Of a stretch of 32,870 nucleotides of DNA, positions 23,632 through 31,480 are shown in pieces. The stretch spans positions 1 through 32,870 of the forward strand of contig JAAVHL010000144.1 in NCBI GenBank assembly GCA_014799735.1, written 5' to 3'. The notes under the pieces were generated by a model. It saw only the letters and a list, made by a program, of their open reading frames with translations. It made no database searches and was not told the origin of the DNA. Within the stretch, counting starts at the first letter, position 1. Every line of letters starts with the position of its first letter. This stretch comes from Ruminococcus sp. (GTDB taxonomy: Bacteria; Bacillota; Clostridia; Oscillospirales; Ruminococcaceae). Both the position numbers and the translations under genes were made by a program.

Positions 23632-24036
23632 TCAGTCCTCGTCGTGGTCGCAGTCGATATGCATATCGGACGCTATCATGTCCCTGCCGCGGGTGCGGTA
23701 TTTATCCCGCTGGATATCGACCTGCTTTTCAAAGATGTTCATGAAGTCCCGCGGATTTTTGATTGAGGTCACCTCTTTCACGGGAGTATCCGTGTCGCGG
23801 CAGTTGATGATAACTGTTCCGCAGCCGAAGATACGCTGCCCGAAGGGCTGGCGCAGGCTTTTGTCCACAACGCGGTAAAGCTCTATCTCGTCCTCGGTAA
23901 TGGACAGAAAGCCCTTGCGGGTAATGAATTTTTTCTCGGTAAGAATATATCTTGTGAACGAAAGGGGAAGTCCGAAAAGAGTGCGCTTTTTATCAGTCCA
24001 GATCGTTTCGTAGCCGCTGTTTGAATTGTTTGCCAT
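23632..24036 (-). CDS. Bacterial PH-domain protein
   Basis: A 134-aa protein matching the bacterial pleckstrin-homology (YdbS/YdbT-like) domain: KRTLFGLPLSFTRYILTEKK near residues 17-36, then ITRKGFLSITEDEIELYRVVD, LRQPFGQRIFGCGTVII and a closing VTSIKNPRDFMNIFEKQV. Unlike YdbS there is no transmembrane segment. The C-terminus is charged and ends CDHDED. GAGAGGAA is about 9 nt before the ATG, which lies 35 nt after the YfhO-type gene. Its role is unknown, perhaps membrane-associated. Confidence 0.85.
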   Translation of the reverse strand: MANNSNSGYETIWTDKKRTLFGLPLSFTRYILTEKKFITRKGFLSITEDEIELYRVVDKSLRQPFGQRIFGCGTVIINCRDTDTPVKEVTSIKNPRDFMNIFEKQVDIQRDKYRTRGRDMIASDMHIDCDHDED

Positions 24037-24071
24037 AATATCAGTTCCTCTCTTTAAAGCTTTGTAAATTG

Positions 24072-26810
24072 TTATTCATAAATCCTGTTAAGCATGACTT
24101 TTCTGTTCTTGCGTTCATAAAGTCCTATCAGGACGACTGCAAGTATTCCGATAGGGGAAACTATAAGTCCAAGAGCAAGTCCCTTGGGGAAGAATTTCAT
24201 TTCCACGGTATGAGTTCCCGCGCTCATTGGAATGCCTACCAGCGCGTCGTTTGCGACCTTGACAGGCTCGGTCTTTACGCCGTCCACAAGAACAGTCCAG
24301 CCGGGCTCCCACGAAATTGTGGTGAACAGTATTCCGTCCTCTTCGGCTGTGACCGTACCCTTGAGATGATCCTCCTTGAAGCTTTCTATCTCAAGGGGCT
24401 GACGCTTAAGCTCGTCTATAGCTTCGCGGAACATTCCCTCGTCAAGATAGTAGAAATAATTCTCCTTGAAAAGAACCTCTTTCTTTTTCTCGGTAATGGT
24501 GGTGATAAAGGAAAGCTCGTCCCCCGCGTTAAATTTTCCAAGCGGCTGAATGCACATTCTTCCCGCCTCGTAGTAGTAGTCCACAAAATCCTTGTTGAGC
24601 CACAGGTTTACTTCCCGCTCGTACTGGGAGGGGAAATACATATAGATCATATCGTCCGTGGGAGCTTCAAAGATAAACTCAATATGGGAGTTCTCGCCGT
24701 CTATTCTCGGCACGTATTTTGTGTGAGTTCCGTAGGTTGAGGGCTTTGCGTTTTCGGGAACGATCTCGTAGTCCTCTATCCTTTTGAAGAACTCCCGGTA
24801 CTCGTCCGACAGCAGCGCGGACAGAAGCTTGTTCTGGTTTTCAAAGGGATTTTCCCATGAATCGAAGCTCAGGTCTGCTATAGACTCGTCCGCCATGAAT
24901 GCAACGGGCAGAGCGTAGGGGTTTTCGTAAACGTACATTATCTCCTTTTTGTCGCCGTTTGCAAGCACAAGCTTGTCGTAATGCTTTGACTTCTCAACGT
25001 CGGGAGGAGGCGTTATTCCGTTCTCGTCGGGCTGAGGGGCATTGCCCTTTTCCATAACGTATTTTATTCCGAATATCGCGTCGGTAACATAAGTGGCTCC
25101 CTTGTACTTGATGTAGTGTCCGCCGTAGGAAAAGCCTAAATTCCGCAGGAACTGTATGGGCGCGGCGTTAAGGGTGGAGCTTGAATGGGAAAGTCCGAAG
25201 GAGCCGAAAGCCATAGGGTCGTTTACGGTGCGGTGGAAATTCTTTTCTATCCTGTAGACGGGGCTGTCGTCCATTTCGTATATCTTCTCCACGGTGTTAC
25301 GTCCGAGGGTGATGTATCTGTTGTAGGAACTGTATTTGGAGTACACAACGTCCTTGTCGATCTTGTACATGGTATAGGAGGACGTTACCGTCATCTCCGC
25401 GATAACAAGTATCGCTATTGCAATCGGCACGGGCTTTACCTTGTAGTGCTTTTTCTGGAGGTACAGCATCAGCGCATAAAGTCCTGCCATAAGTATGGTA
25501 AACCATACCGTCGCAAGGATATTCATTTTTTCGATATCCTTGCCGTTTGCTGAGACGGTGGGGTTCTGCTTGTCAAGATATAAAACGTATGCCGCAAGCA
25601 GGAAGAACGTCCCGCCTATTTCCTTGAAGCTTATCCCCTCGATGCGTTCAAAAGCCTGCGCCGCCATGACAAGCATAAGGAAGCTGATGGTGAACGAGTA
25701 TCTGTAGGGCAGCCAGTTGGGCACCTGAAAGCCGTGCCATACGAGGTCAACAGTGGACATATACATTGACAGTATCACCGACAGAGTAAGAAGTCCGAAG
25801 CCTATCTTCTGACGGAGCTTGATGTTGCTGTTGAAGAAATAAAGCGGAATAAGCAGTATTGTTATTACCCCGCAGTAGACGACCGGCGAGCCCTCGGGAC
25901 GGCAGGTGTCGTAAACGTTGGGAAGGATATTCATGAAAAAGTCCGCAAAATCAAACTGGGTTTTCATTTCGTAGCTTGGTTCGGAGAACTCAAATTTGCC
26001 GAGGCTGAGGCTGTAGTAAAGGGGTATGAGCAGCCATGCCGCGCAGACCGCGGCTATAACTCCTCCGCAGGCGAATTTAACGCCCGACAGCAGCATATGC
26101 TTGAAATGGAACGGAAGAGTATCCTTTGCGATAAAAAAGTAGTACGCGATAAAGTACAGACAGCAGAAAATTGCGATCATCCAGCCGATGTAGAAATTCG
26201 CTATAAACATCAGCGCAAGGGGAATTATAAACAGCAGCCATTCTCCCTTTTCGATAAGGCGTTCTATTCCCAGACAGATTATAGGCAGGTAGATAAGACC
26301 GTCCAGCCACATGGGATCCATAAGCTGTACTATCATGTACGCCATAAGGCTGTACAGGATTGAAAAAATAAGCGCGGTATAGGGCGCGGTGTTTTTGGAC
26401 TTCCGCAGGTACATACAGAACGTTACCGAAGCCGAGCCGACCTTTAACATCTGCATGATAAGCAGGGAGGTGGTCATTATTGAGCGGGGCAGGAGCATTA
26501 TGATAATGGTGAACGGACTTGCCAGATAGTAGGCGAAGATACCCATTGTTTCTCCCGTAAGGTTGCGGCTCCAGCTGTTTACGAAGCTGCCGTTCCCCCA
26601 GAAAGCGTCCCGCAGATTTTCGTAGTAGTAAACGTACTGACCGCTCAGGTCAAGCACCAGCACGGACTCGTCCCCGAACGGATAGATGCCGAAAATAAAG
26701 TAGGACACCAGCAATACTATCATGGGGATAAAGAACGCGAAAAGGTATATCCCCTTGTTTATGAGAAGATTTCTGAAGCTGAATTTCAGCGATATCTGTG
26801 AATTTTTCAA
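24072..26810 (-). CDS. YfhO-type polytopic membrane protein
   Basis: A 912-aa integral membrane protein. The first about 470 residues hold a dozen or so hydrophobic helices, beginning with GIYLFAFFIPMIVLLVSYFI near 20-39; the loop PFGDESVLVLDLSGQYVYYY and LTGETMGIFAYYLASPF are YfhO hallmarks. The C-terminal half is a large extracytoplasmic domain, closed by a last helix near 885-905. YfhO proteins are GT-C-like and are linked to glycosylation of lipoteichoic acid or other cell-wall polymers in Gram-positives. The start is TTG at 26810 with GGAGG 7 nt upstream; no ATG fits. It is the first gene of the long minus-strand run and has a clear promoter. Confidence 0.93.
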   Translation of the reverse strand: MKNSQISLKFSFRNLLINKGIYLFAFFIPMIVLLVSYFIFGIYPFGDESVLVLDLSGQYVYYYENLRDAFWGNGSFVNSWSRNLTGETMGIFAYYLASPFTIIIMLLPRSIMTTSLLIMQMLKVGSASVTFCMYLRKSKNTAPYTALIFSILYSLMAYMIVQLMDPMWLDGLIYLPIICLGIERLIEKGEWLLFIIPLALMFIANFYIGWMIAIFCCLYFIAYYFFIAKDTLPFHFKHMLLSGVKFACGGVIAAVCAAWLLIPLYYSLSLGKFEFSEPSYEMKTQFDFADFFMNILPNVYDTCRPEGSPVVYCGVITILLIPLYFFNSNIKLRQKIGFGLLTLSVILSMYMSTVDLVWHGFQVPNWLPYRYSFTISFLMLVMAAQAFERIEGISFKEIGGTFFLLAAYVLYLDKQNPTVSANGKDIEKMNILATVWFTILMAGLYALMLYLQKKHYKVKPVPIAIAILVIAEMTVTSSYTMYKIDKDVVYSKYSSYNRYITLGRNTVEKIYEMDDSPVYRIEKNFHRTVNDPMAFGSFGLSHSSSTLNAAPIQFLRNLGFSYGGHYIKYKGATYVTDAIFGIKYVMEKGNAPQPDENGITPPPDVEKSKHYDKLVLANGDKKEIMYVYENPYALPVAFMADESIADLSFDSWENPFENQNKLLSALLSDEYREFFKRIEDYEIVPENAKPSTYGTHTKYVPRIDGENSHIEFIFEAPTDDMIYMYFPSQYEREVNLWLNKDFVDYYYEAGRMCIQPLGKFNAGDELSFITTITEKKKEVLFKENYFYYLDEGMFREAIDELKRQPLEIESFKEDHLKGTVTAEEDGILFTTISWEPGWTVLVDGVKTEPVKVANDALVGIPMSAGTHTVEMKFFPKGLALGLIVSPIGILAVVLIGLYERKNRKVMLNRIYE

Positions 26811-26848
26811 AGCGAACCTCCGTTGTTGATTTTTAGATATATACTTTT

Positions 26849-26877
26849 ATTATAAATGCTTTTCCGCTTCTTTACAA
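26849..26877 (-). promoter_or_regulatory. Sigma-A promoter of the long minus-strand gene run
   Basis: Minus strand TTGTAA (26877-26872), 17-nt spacer, TATAAT (26854-26849), about 40 nt upstream of the TTG start at 26810. Confidence 0.82.
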
Positions 26878-26927
26878 TAGATTTTGCAATTTTTGTGAAA
26901 AAATATAAAAAAATACCTCCCGACCCC

Positions 26928-26956
26928 TTGTTAAACGGAAAGCAATGTGTTATAAT
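26928..26956 (+). promoter_or_regulatory. Extended -10 promoter of the Nudix gene
   Basis: TTGTTA (26928-26933), 17-nt spacer ending in TGT, TATAAT (26951-26956). The TGn before the -10 box makes it an extended -10 promoter. Confidence 0.82.
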
Positions 26957-26964
26957 GTTAAAAA

Positions 26965-26980
26965 CAGAACATTTGTTGTG
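26965..26980 (+). promoter_or_regulatory. Operator-like palindrome at the start site
   Basis: CAGAACA (26965-26971), 2 nt, TGTTGTG (26974-26980): a 16-bp inverted repeat with 6 of 7 pairs matching, at or just after the inferred +1. The core GAACATTTGTTG is one base off the Gram-positive SOS box GAACNNNNGTTC. Confidence 0.35.
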
Positions 26981-27004
26981 CAATTTTTGACCGGAGGTTT
27001 TAAT

Positions 27005-27541
27005 ATGCATCTTTTTGAAAAAACAGTAAGCTCCGAGCTTATTTTCGACGGAAAAATCATCACCGTAAAAAAAGACCAAGCCGAGCTTGAAAACGGCGAG
27101 GTAGTCAGCCGCGAGCTGGTGGTACACCCGGGCGGAGTATGCGTCGTTCCCATTACCGACGAGGGCGAGATACTTATGGTACAGCAGTTCAGATATCCTT
27201 TTCAGGAGGTTCTTACCGAGCTTCCCGCAGGCAAGCTGGAGTTCGGAGAAGATCACCGGGAGGCGGGTCTGAGAGAGCTTCGTGAGGAGACGGGCATGGT
27301 ATGCGAAAAGTTTGAGTATCTGGGCGTGTGCTATCCCTCCGTTGCGTACCTCACCGAGAAAATCCATATGTACCTTGCAACGGGTCTGACCTATCAGTCC
27401 CAGTCCCTTGACGAGGACGAATTCCTTGACGTGATAAAGGTAAAGCTTGAGGACGCCGTTCAAATGGTCATGGACGGAAAGCTTCCCGACGCAAAAACTC
27501 AGTGCGCCGTACTCAAGGCGGCAAGGATACTTGGCAAATAA
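27005..27541 (+). CDS. Nudix ADP-sugar pyrophosphatase
   Basis: A 178-aa cytosolic Nudix enzyme of the ADP-ribose/ADP-sugar pyrophosphatase group (NudF-like). The Nudix box is intact: LPAGKLEFGEDHREAGLREL begins near residue 78, with the catalytic REETG after it. The preceding VVPITDEGEILMVQQFRYPF segment and the following FEYLGVCYPSVAYLTEKIHM segment are typical of the ADPRase branch, where the Pro/Ala pair after the box marks ADP-sugar specificity. The ATG at 27005 is preceded by CCGGAGG; an in-frame ATG 60 nt earlier overlaps the promoter. It is a single-gene unit, divergent from the YfhO gene. Confidence 0.93.
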   Translation: MHLFEKTVSSELIFDGKIITVKKDQAELENGEVVSRELVVHPGGVCVVPITDEGEILMVQQFRYPFQEVLTELPAGKLEFGEDHREAGLRELREETGMVCEKFEYLGVCYPSVAYLTEKIHMYLATGLTYQSQSLDEDEFLDVIKVKLEDAVQMVMDGKLPDAKTQCAVLKAARILGK

Positions 27542-27552
27542 GCAAATAAAAA

Positions 27553-27586
27553 ACTTTACCCGACCTTTGTACGGGTCGGGTAAAGT
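27553..27586 (-). terminator. Terminator of spoVG (also ends the Nudix gene)
   Basis: A 13-bp perfect stem (27553-27565 with 27574-27586). On the minus strand it is followed by TTTTTTATTTG, so it is oriented for spoVG; on the plus strand no T-run follows, though the convergent Nudix transcript must end near here. Confidence 0.88.
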
Positions 27587-27639
27587 CAAGTGCGGTATCG
27601 CTTTGAAGAAGCAAATATGCCGTGGGGACAATTATGTCA

Positions 27640-27654
27640 GCGGGGACTCCCCGC
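27640..27654 (-). terminator. GC hairpin just after the spoVG stop
   Basis: GCGGGG (27640-27645), ACT, CCCCGC (27649-27654), immediately next to the spoVG stop at 27656 and without T-run. It may stabilise the mRNA end ahead of the terminator at 27553. Confidence 0.4.
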
Positions 27655-27655
27655 C

Positions 27656-27952
27656 TTAAAAACCTGCTTCCTCTGCTTCTGCTTCTGCCTGCATCTGCTC
27701 TATATGGCGGGTGTAAGCTTCGAGGATCTCGTCCTCAACAAGCTTGCGGGCGTCGGGAGAGATCGGGTGAACGATATCCCTGAAAATTCCGCTTTCATCC
27801 TTCCTGCTGGGCATTGCAACGAACAGTCTTTCATCACCCTGAACGACCTTGATGTCGTGTACGGCGAGCATATTGTCGATGGTGATGGAAATAACTGCCC
27901 TGAGTCTGCCCTCGGGTATAATTTTCCTGATCTTAATGTCTGTGATGTTCAT
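27656..27952 (-). CDS. spoVG: SpoVG regulator
   Basis: A 98-aa DNA/RNA-binding protein conserved in Firmicutes. It shows the whole family pattern: MNITDIKIRKI, GRLRAVISITIDNMLAVHDI, then ERLFVAMPSRKDESGIFRDI and VHPISPDARKLVEDEILEAY. In bacilli it affects cell division and sporulation, in staphylococci virulence genes. The tail EAEAEEAGF is acidic. AAGGAGG stands 9 nt before the ATG. It is transcribed away from murC. Its presence does not prove the organism sporulates. Confidence 0.97.
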   Translation of the reverse strand: MNITDIKIRKIIPEGRLRAVISITIDNMLAVHDIKVVQGDERLFVAMPSRKDESGIFRDIVHPISPDARKLVEDEILEAYTRHIEQMQAEAEAEEAGF

Positions 27953-28072
27953 TAGAAACGTCCTCCTTAATAATTGACATTTGCGGTATACTTAACTACA
28001 AACATATTATTAAACATTTAATGGTAAAATATTCAGTATGAAAAATAAAAATTTGCCGATAATATGTATGCC

Positions 28073-28090
28073 GCTATCCTATAGTATAGC
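28073..28090. promoter_or_regulatory. 18-bp palindrome between spoVG and murC
   Basis: GCTATCCTATAGTATAGC is palindromic at 8 of 9 pairs. It lies mid-way in the 196-nt divergent spacer, about 60 nt before murC and 120 nt before spoVG. No convincing sigma-A promoter could be assigned to either gene here; TATACT on the minus strand within the palindrome lacks a -35 box. Confidence 0.4.
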
Positions 28091-28148
28091 AGATTATTTT
28101 TAAAATTTTTTAACTTTTTCTGAAACAAAAATATGCGGGGTGTAATTT

Positions 28149-29546
28149 TTGGATAAACAAATTATAAATAACAGCCGACATATCCACTTTATCGGCATAG
28201 GCGGAAGCGGAATGTATCCGCTGGCGCAGATACTCCACTCAAAGGGATATTTTCTGACAGGCTCGGACAACAACGAGACGGAGACCTTGCAGGCTGTCCG
28301 CAGTATGGGCATTCCCGTGTACCTTGGTCAGCGGGCGGAGAATATCGGGGACGCCGATCTTATCGTCCACACGGCGGCTATCCTGCCCGACAACCCCGAG
28401 CTTATCGCCGCCAAAAGCAGCGGAGCAACGGTGCTTGAAAGAAGCCAGCTTTTGGGTATCCTTACCGAGCAGTTCGGAAACACCATATGCGTAAGCGGCA
28501 CTCACGGCAAGACCACCGTTACCTCCATGATAACTCAGATACTGGTCATGCAGGGACTTGACATAAGCGCGGTGATAGGCGGAAAGCTTCCCCTTATCCA
28601 CGGCAGCGGCATTGCGGGAAAAAGCGATATCATGGTGTGCGAAGCCTGCGAGTTTCAGGATCATTTCCTAAATCTTAAAACCTCGGCGGCGGTGGTGCTG
28701 AACGTTGACGAGGATCATCTGGACTATTTTAAAAATCTTGACAATATAATCAGATCGTTCCGAACTTTCTGCGAGAACGCCGACAGCGCCGTTATCATCA
28801 ACGGGGACGACGAAAATTCCATGCGGGCTGTGGAGGGTCTTGACAAAAGCAGGATAATCACCTTCGGCAGGTCGGAAAGCAACAAATGGTATCCTGCCAA
28901 CATAAATCACATCGGCGGCATGGAGACCTCCTTTGACATTATGCGGGACGGAAAGCTGTTCTGCAAAACGGTACTGCACGTTCCCGGAGAGCATAACATT
29001 GTGAACGCTGTTGCTGCTGCCGCGGCTGCGGACTACGCTGGAGCTTCTCCCGAGGGAATAGCCAAGGGTCTGGAAAGTTTTAAGGGCGCGGGCAGACGGT
29101 TTGAAAAGTACGGCGAAGCGGGCGGCATTACCGTTGTGGACGATTACGGTCACCACCCTGCGGAGATCGCCGCAACGTTGGAATCGGCGGTAAAGCTGGG
29201 CTTCAAGCGGGTGTGGGCGGTACACCAGCCCTTTACATTTTCAAGGACGGAGCTTCTGCTTGACGACTTTGCAAAGGCGCTTTCCATTGCCGACAAGGTC
29301 GTTCTTACGTCCATAATGGGCGGCAGAGAGGTGAACACATCGGGAATAACCGCCTCCGCTTTGGCGGACAAAATAAACGGCGCGGTATGCTTCGACAGGG
29401 AGCATGACGAGAGCATAGAGCTTGTGTCGCAGTACGTCTGCGAAAACGCGGAGGAGGGCGACCTGATAGTTACCCTCGGCTGCGGAGACGTTAACAAGGC
29501 GGCAAGAAGAATACTGGAACTGCTGAACGAGAAATACTCCCGATAG
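28149..29546 (+). CDS. murC: UDP-N-acetylmuramate--L-alanine ligase
   Basis: A 465-aa cytosolic ATP-dependent ligase, adding L-Ala to UDP-MurNAc in peptidoglycan synthesis. The N-terminal UDP-binding domain opens with HFIGIGGSGMYPLAQILHSK near 13-32. The ATP-binding loop is GTHGKTT at 117-123, the central domain has VVLNVDEDHLDYF, and the C-terminal domain has VVDDYGHHPAEI near 330. HVPGEHNIVNAVAAAA is also a family segment. Length is normal. The start is TTG at 28149 with GGGGTG about 7 nt upstream; a later start would cut the UDP-binding motif. It stands alone rather than in a dcw cluster. The downstream gap contains a mobile-like element before lexA. Confidence 0.96.
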   Translation: MDKQIINNSRHIHFIGIGGSGMYPLAQILHSKGYFLTGSDNNETETLQAVRSMGIPVYLGQRAENIGDADLIVHTAAILPDNPELIAAKSSGATVLERSQLLGILTEQFGNTICVSGTHGKTTVTSMITQILVMQGLDISAVIGGKLPLIHGSGIAGKSDIMVCEACEFQDHFLNLKTSAAVVLNVDEDHLDYFKNLDNIIRSFRTFCENADSAVIINGDDENSMRAVEGLDKSRIITFGRSESNKWYPANINHIGGMETSFDIMRDGKLFCKTVLHVPGEHNIVNAVAAAAAADYAGASPEGIAKGLESFKGAGRRFEKYGEAGGITVVDDYGHHPAEIAATLESAVKLGFKRVWAVHQPFTFSRTELLLDDFAKALSIADKVVLTSIMGGREVNTSGITASALADKINGAVCFDREHDESIELVSQYVCENAEEGDLIVTLGCGDVNKAARRILELLNEKYSR

Positions 29547-29550
29547 GGAA

Positions 29551-29780
29551 TAAAGGCAACACCGCACAAAGAGCGGCTAACGCCTTTGCGCACGTCTTGC
29601 TTGCATATTTTTCGTCATAAAAATGCTAAAGCATTTCACCAAAATTTTTTGACATACGCCAGTATGCAAAAAGCTAAAGCTTTTGCGAATTTTTGGCACA
29701 ATCTGACGAAAAATCTGACGTTCAATCTTTGATTGAACAAGCGCAAATACGCACGCAATCTTTGTGCGGTATCGCCTAAA
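29551..29780. mobile_element. MITE-like element with inverted ends and nested hairpins
   Basis: The ends are imperfect terminal inverted repeats: AGGCAACACCGCACAAAGA (29554-29572) and the reverse complement of 29759-29777, which differs at 2 of 19 positions. Counting the element as 29555-29776 (222 bp), it is flanked by a TAAA direct repeat (29551-29554, 29777-29780), a possible target duplication. Nested inside are TTTGCGC/GCGCAAA (29585-29591, 29741-29747), an 11-bp pair 29607-29617/29704-29714, CCAAAA/TTTTGG, and local hairpins at 29621-29636, 29653-29666, 29669-29684 and 29720-29738. Two hairpins share the GCTAAAGC core. It has no coding capacity. It fills the whole space between murC and lexA, so lexA must be driven from within it or from murC. 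Confidence 0.75.
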
Positions 29781-29801
29781 TTCACAGAAAGGATGGTTTA
29801 A

Positions 29802-30380
29802 ATGAACGACAAGGAAAAACGGGTTTTTGAGTACGTCAAGGAGCGAATGGAGGACGGCTTTGCTCCGTCCATACGTGAGATATGCGCGGCTCTGGGCATA
29901 CGCTCCACCTCCACGGCGGCAAGGTATGTCAATAACCTTGTTTCGGAGGGATACCTTGAAAAGGTTGACGGCTGCAACCGCGCAATAAAGCTTGCGGGAA
30001 AGGGTGCTGTTAAGATACCCTTGGTGGGTACTATCACGGCAGGTCAGCCCATTACCGCGGTTGAGGACATTACGGACTACATCAATTTCCACGAGCAGAA
30101 AAACTACACGGGAGAGCTTTTCGCTCTTAAAGTCCGCGGCGAAAGCATGATAAACGCGGCTATTTTGGACGGTGACATTGTTGTTGTGGAAAAATGCTCC
30201 ACCGCCCGGAACGGCGAGATCGTCGCCGCTATGGTAAACGGAGAAGAGGCTACCGTCAAGACGTTCTACAAGGAGAACGGCCACTACCGCCTCCAGCCCG
30301 AAAACGATACTATGGATCCCATTATCGTGGACGAGTGCGAGATAATCGGAAAGATCGCAGCGGTAATACGCTACCTTTAA
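29802..30380 (+). CDS. lexA: LexA repressor
   Basis: A 192-aa SOS-response repressor. The N-terminal winged helix covers about 1-65, with recognition area FAPSIREICAALGIRSTSTA near 20-38. The self-cleavage site is Ala80-Gly81 in GTITAGQP, and the catalytic dyad is Ser115 (VRGESM) and Lys153 (EEATVKTFY). Length is close to other LexA proteins. AGAAAGGA is about 8 nt before the ATG. I found no GAACNNNNGTTC box directly upstream, where the MITE-like element lies, so autoregulation is not evident. It heads a plus-strand operon with the CPBP protease, a small gene and yfbR. Confidence 0.96.
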   Translation: MNDKEKRVFEYVKERMEDGFAPSIREICAALGIRSTSTAARYVNNLVSEGYLEKVDGCNRAIKLAGKGAVKIPLVGTITAGQPITAVEDITDYINFHEQKNYTGELFALKVRGESMINAAILDGDIVVVEKCSTARNGEIVAAMVNGEEATVKTFYKENGHYRLQPENDTMDPIIVDECEIIGKIAAVIRYL

Positions 30381-30403
30381 GCTTTAAAAATCGGAGAAAT
30401 AAT

Positions 30404-31477
30404 ATGAATTACTACGGACAGCCAAACGGTCTGAACAACGGACAGCTTCCTCCTCAGATGTACTATGACGACGAAGCCACCTCCGACGAGAAAAAAGAAA
30501 TACGCCGCACTTTCAACGCTGTGGGAGCGGCTCTGCTGGCGCTGTACATACTTATAATCGTTTTCTGCTATGCGGGCTACAGAGCTTTCAGCGGCGAAAC
30601 GGAGTACAACGAGTACGGTCAGGCGATCTACACGCTTGCGGACACGATCGTAGGCGGGTGCTTTCCCGCACTCACCGCAATGCTTGTTTTTGCCGGGTAC
30701 TGCGCTCTGTCCCGCTACAATCCCAAGGAGCTTTTCAGAACGGATAAGCTGAACGGCAAAGAGATCGCAAAATACGTGATGATAGTTCTTTTCCTTCAGC
30801 AGATATCGGTGATCTGCACCGTTATCATGTCCAGCGGACTTTATTCGGTGGGTCTGGAGGTCGCGGGAATGAACTACGTCTTTGAGCATAAGCCCTCGGT
30901 CTACGCGGCGGACGTGATCGCAACGATTATTCTTGCTCCCATAGGCGAAGAGCTTGTCTACAGAGGGATAGTGCTGCGCTGCACAGCCAAGATAAGCCAG
31001 AGGTTCGCTATATTTTTCTCGGCGTTTATTTTCGGCATTATGCACGGAAATCCCTATCAGTTCGTGCTGGGCTTCCTGCTGGGTATACCCATGGCGATAA
31101 TCACAATAAGGACGGGTTCGATCATTCCGTCGATAATATGTCATATGTCGGCAAACACCATAGCTTCGATACCGACTGTTGTGGAGTACTTTAACGAGGA
31201 CGCGTCCTTTGCGCTGACTGTGATAACTCTGCCTGTTTTTCTTATTGTGGGACTGGTGGTGTTCGTCTCGGAGGCAGTCTCGGGAGGACTGAAGCTGCCC
31301 GCCTATACTGCCTATCATAAAAAGCGCACCTTTCCAATTCTTATTACGTCATGGAGCATGATACTGGTAACGGTTCTTTATGTTGCAGACCTGATAAGGA
31401 GCATACAGCCTATTGCGGAGCTTCCCGAAATATCCGAAATGACAGAGCAGGCGGCAAGATTTATTTTAAGGAGTTAG
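30404..31477 (+). CDS. CPBP-family intramembrane metalloprotease
   Basis: A 357-aa multi-pass membrane protein of the CAAX protease/bacteriocin-processing (CPBP, Abi) family. A short Asn/Gln/Pro/Tyr-rich cytosolic start (MNYYGQPNGLNNGQLPPQMY) leads into 8 or so hydrophobic helices. Motif 1 is IGEELVYRGIVLR near residues 184-196 with the Glu-Glu and Arg, and motif 2 is FGIMHGNPYQF near 217-227 with His, as in Rce1-like proteases. An extra SIICHMSAN segment near 245 fits the third His region. The ATG at 30404 has CGGAGAA upstream, 23 nt after lexA. Its substrate is unknown. Confidence 0.9.
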   Translation: MNYYGQPNGLNNGQLPPQMYYDDEATSDEKKEIRRTFNAVGAALLALYILIIVFCYAGYRAFSGETEYNEYGQAIYTLADTIVGGCFPALTAMLVFAGYCALSRYNPKELFRTDKLNGKEIAKYVMIVLFLQQISVICTVIMSSGLYSVGLEVAGMNYVFEHKPSVYAADVIATIILAPIGEELVYRGIVLRCTAKISQRFAIFFSAFIFGIMHGNPYQFVLGFLLGIPMAIITIRTGSIIPSIICHMSANTIASIPTVVEYFNEDASFALTVITLPVFLIVGLVVFVSEAVSGGLKLPAYTAYHKKRTFPILITSWSMILVTVLYVADLIRSIQPIAELPEISEMTEQAARFILRS

Positions 31478-31480
31478 CTT

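Noticed and set aside
26807-27631. Minus-strand 274-codon frame across the Nudix gene
   Set aside because: Antisense shadow; its end lies on the YfhO start and it spans two promoters.
29649-29677. lexA promoter inside the MITE-like element (TTGACA at 29649-29654)
   Set aside because: No acceptable -10 hexamer at 16-18 nt, so I did not call it although the -35 box is perfect.
30194-30403. N-terminal extension of the CPBP protease into lexA
   Set aside because: Out of frame with lexA, Arg-rich translation; the ATG at 30404 has a good ribosome binding site.
30377-31318. Minus-strand 313-codon frame inside the protease gene
   Set aside because: Antisense shadow with Arg/His/Tyr-rich composition.
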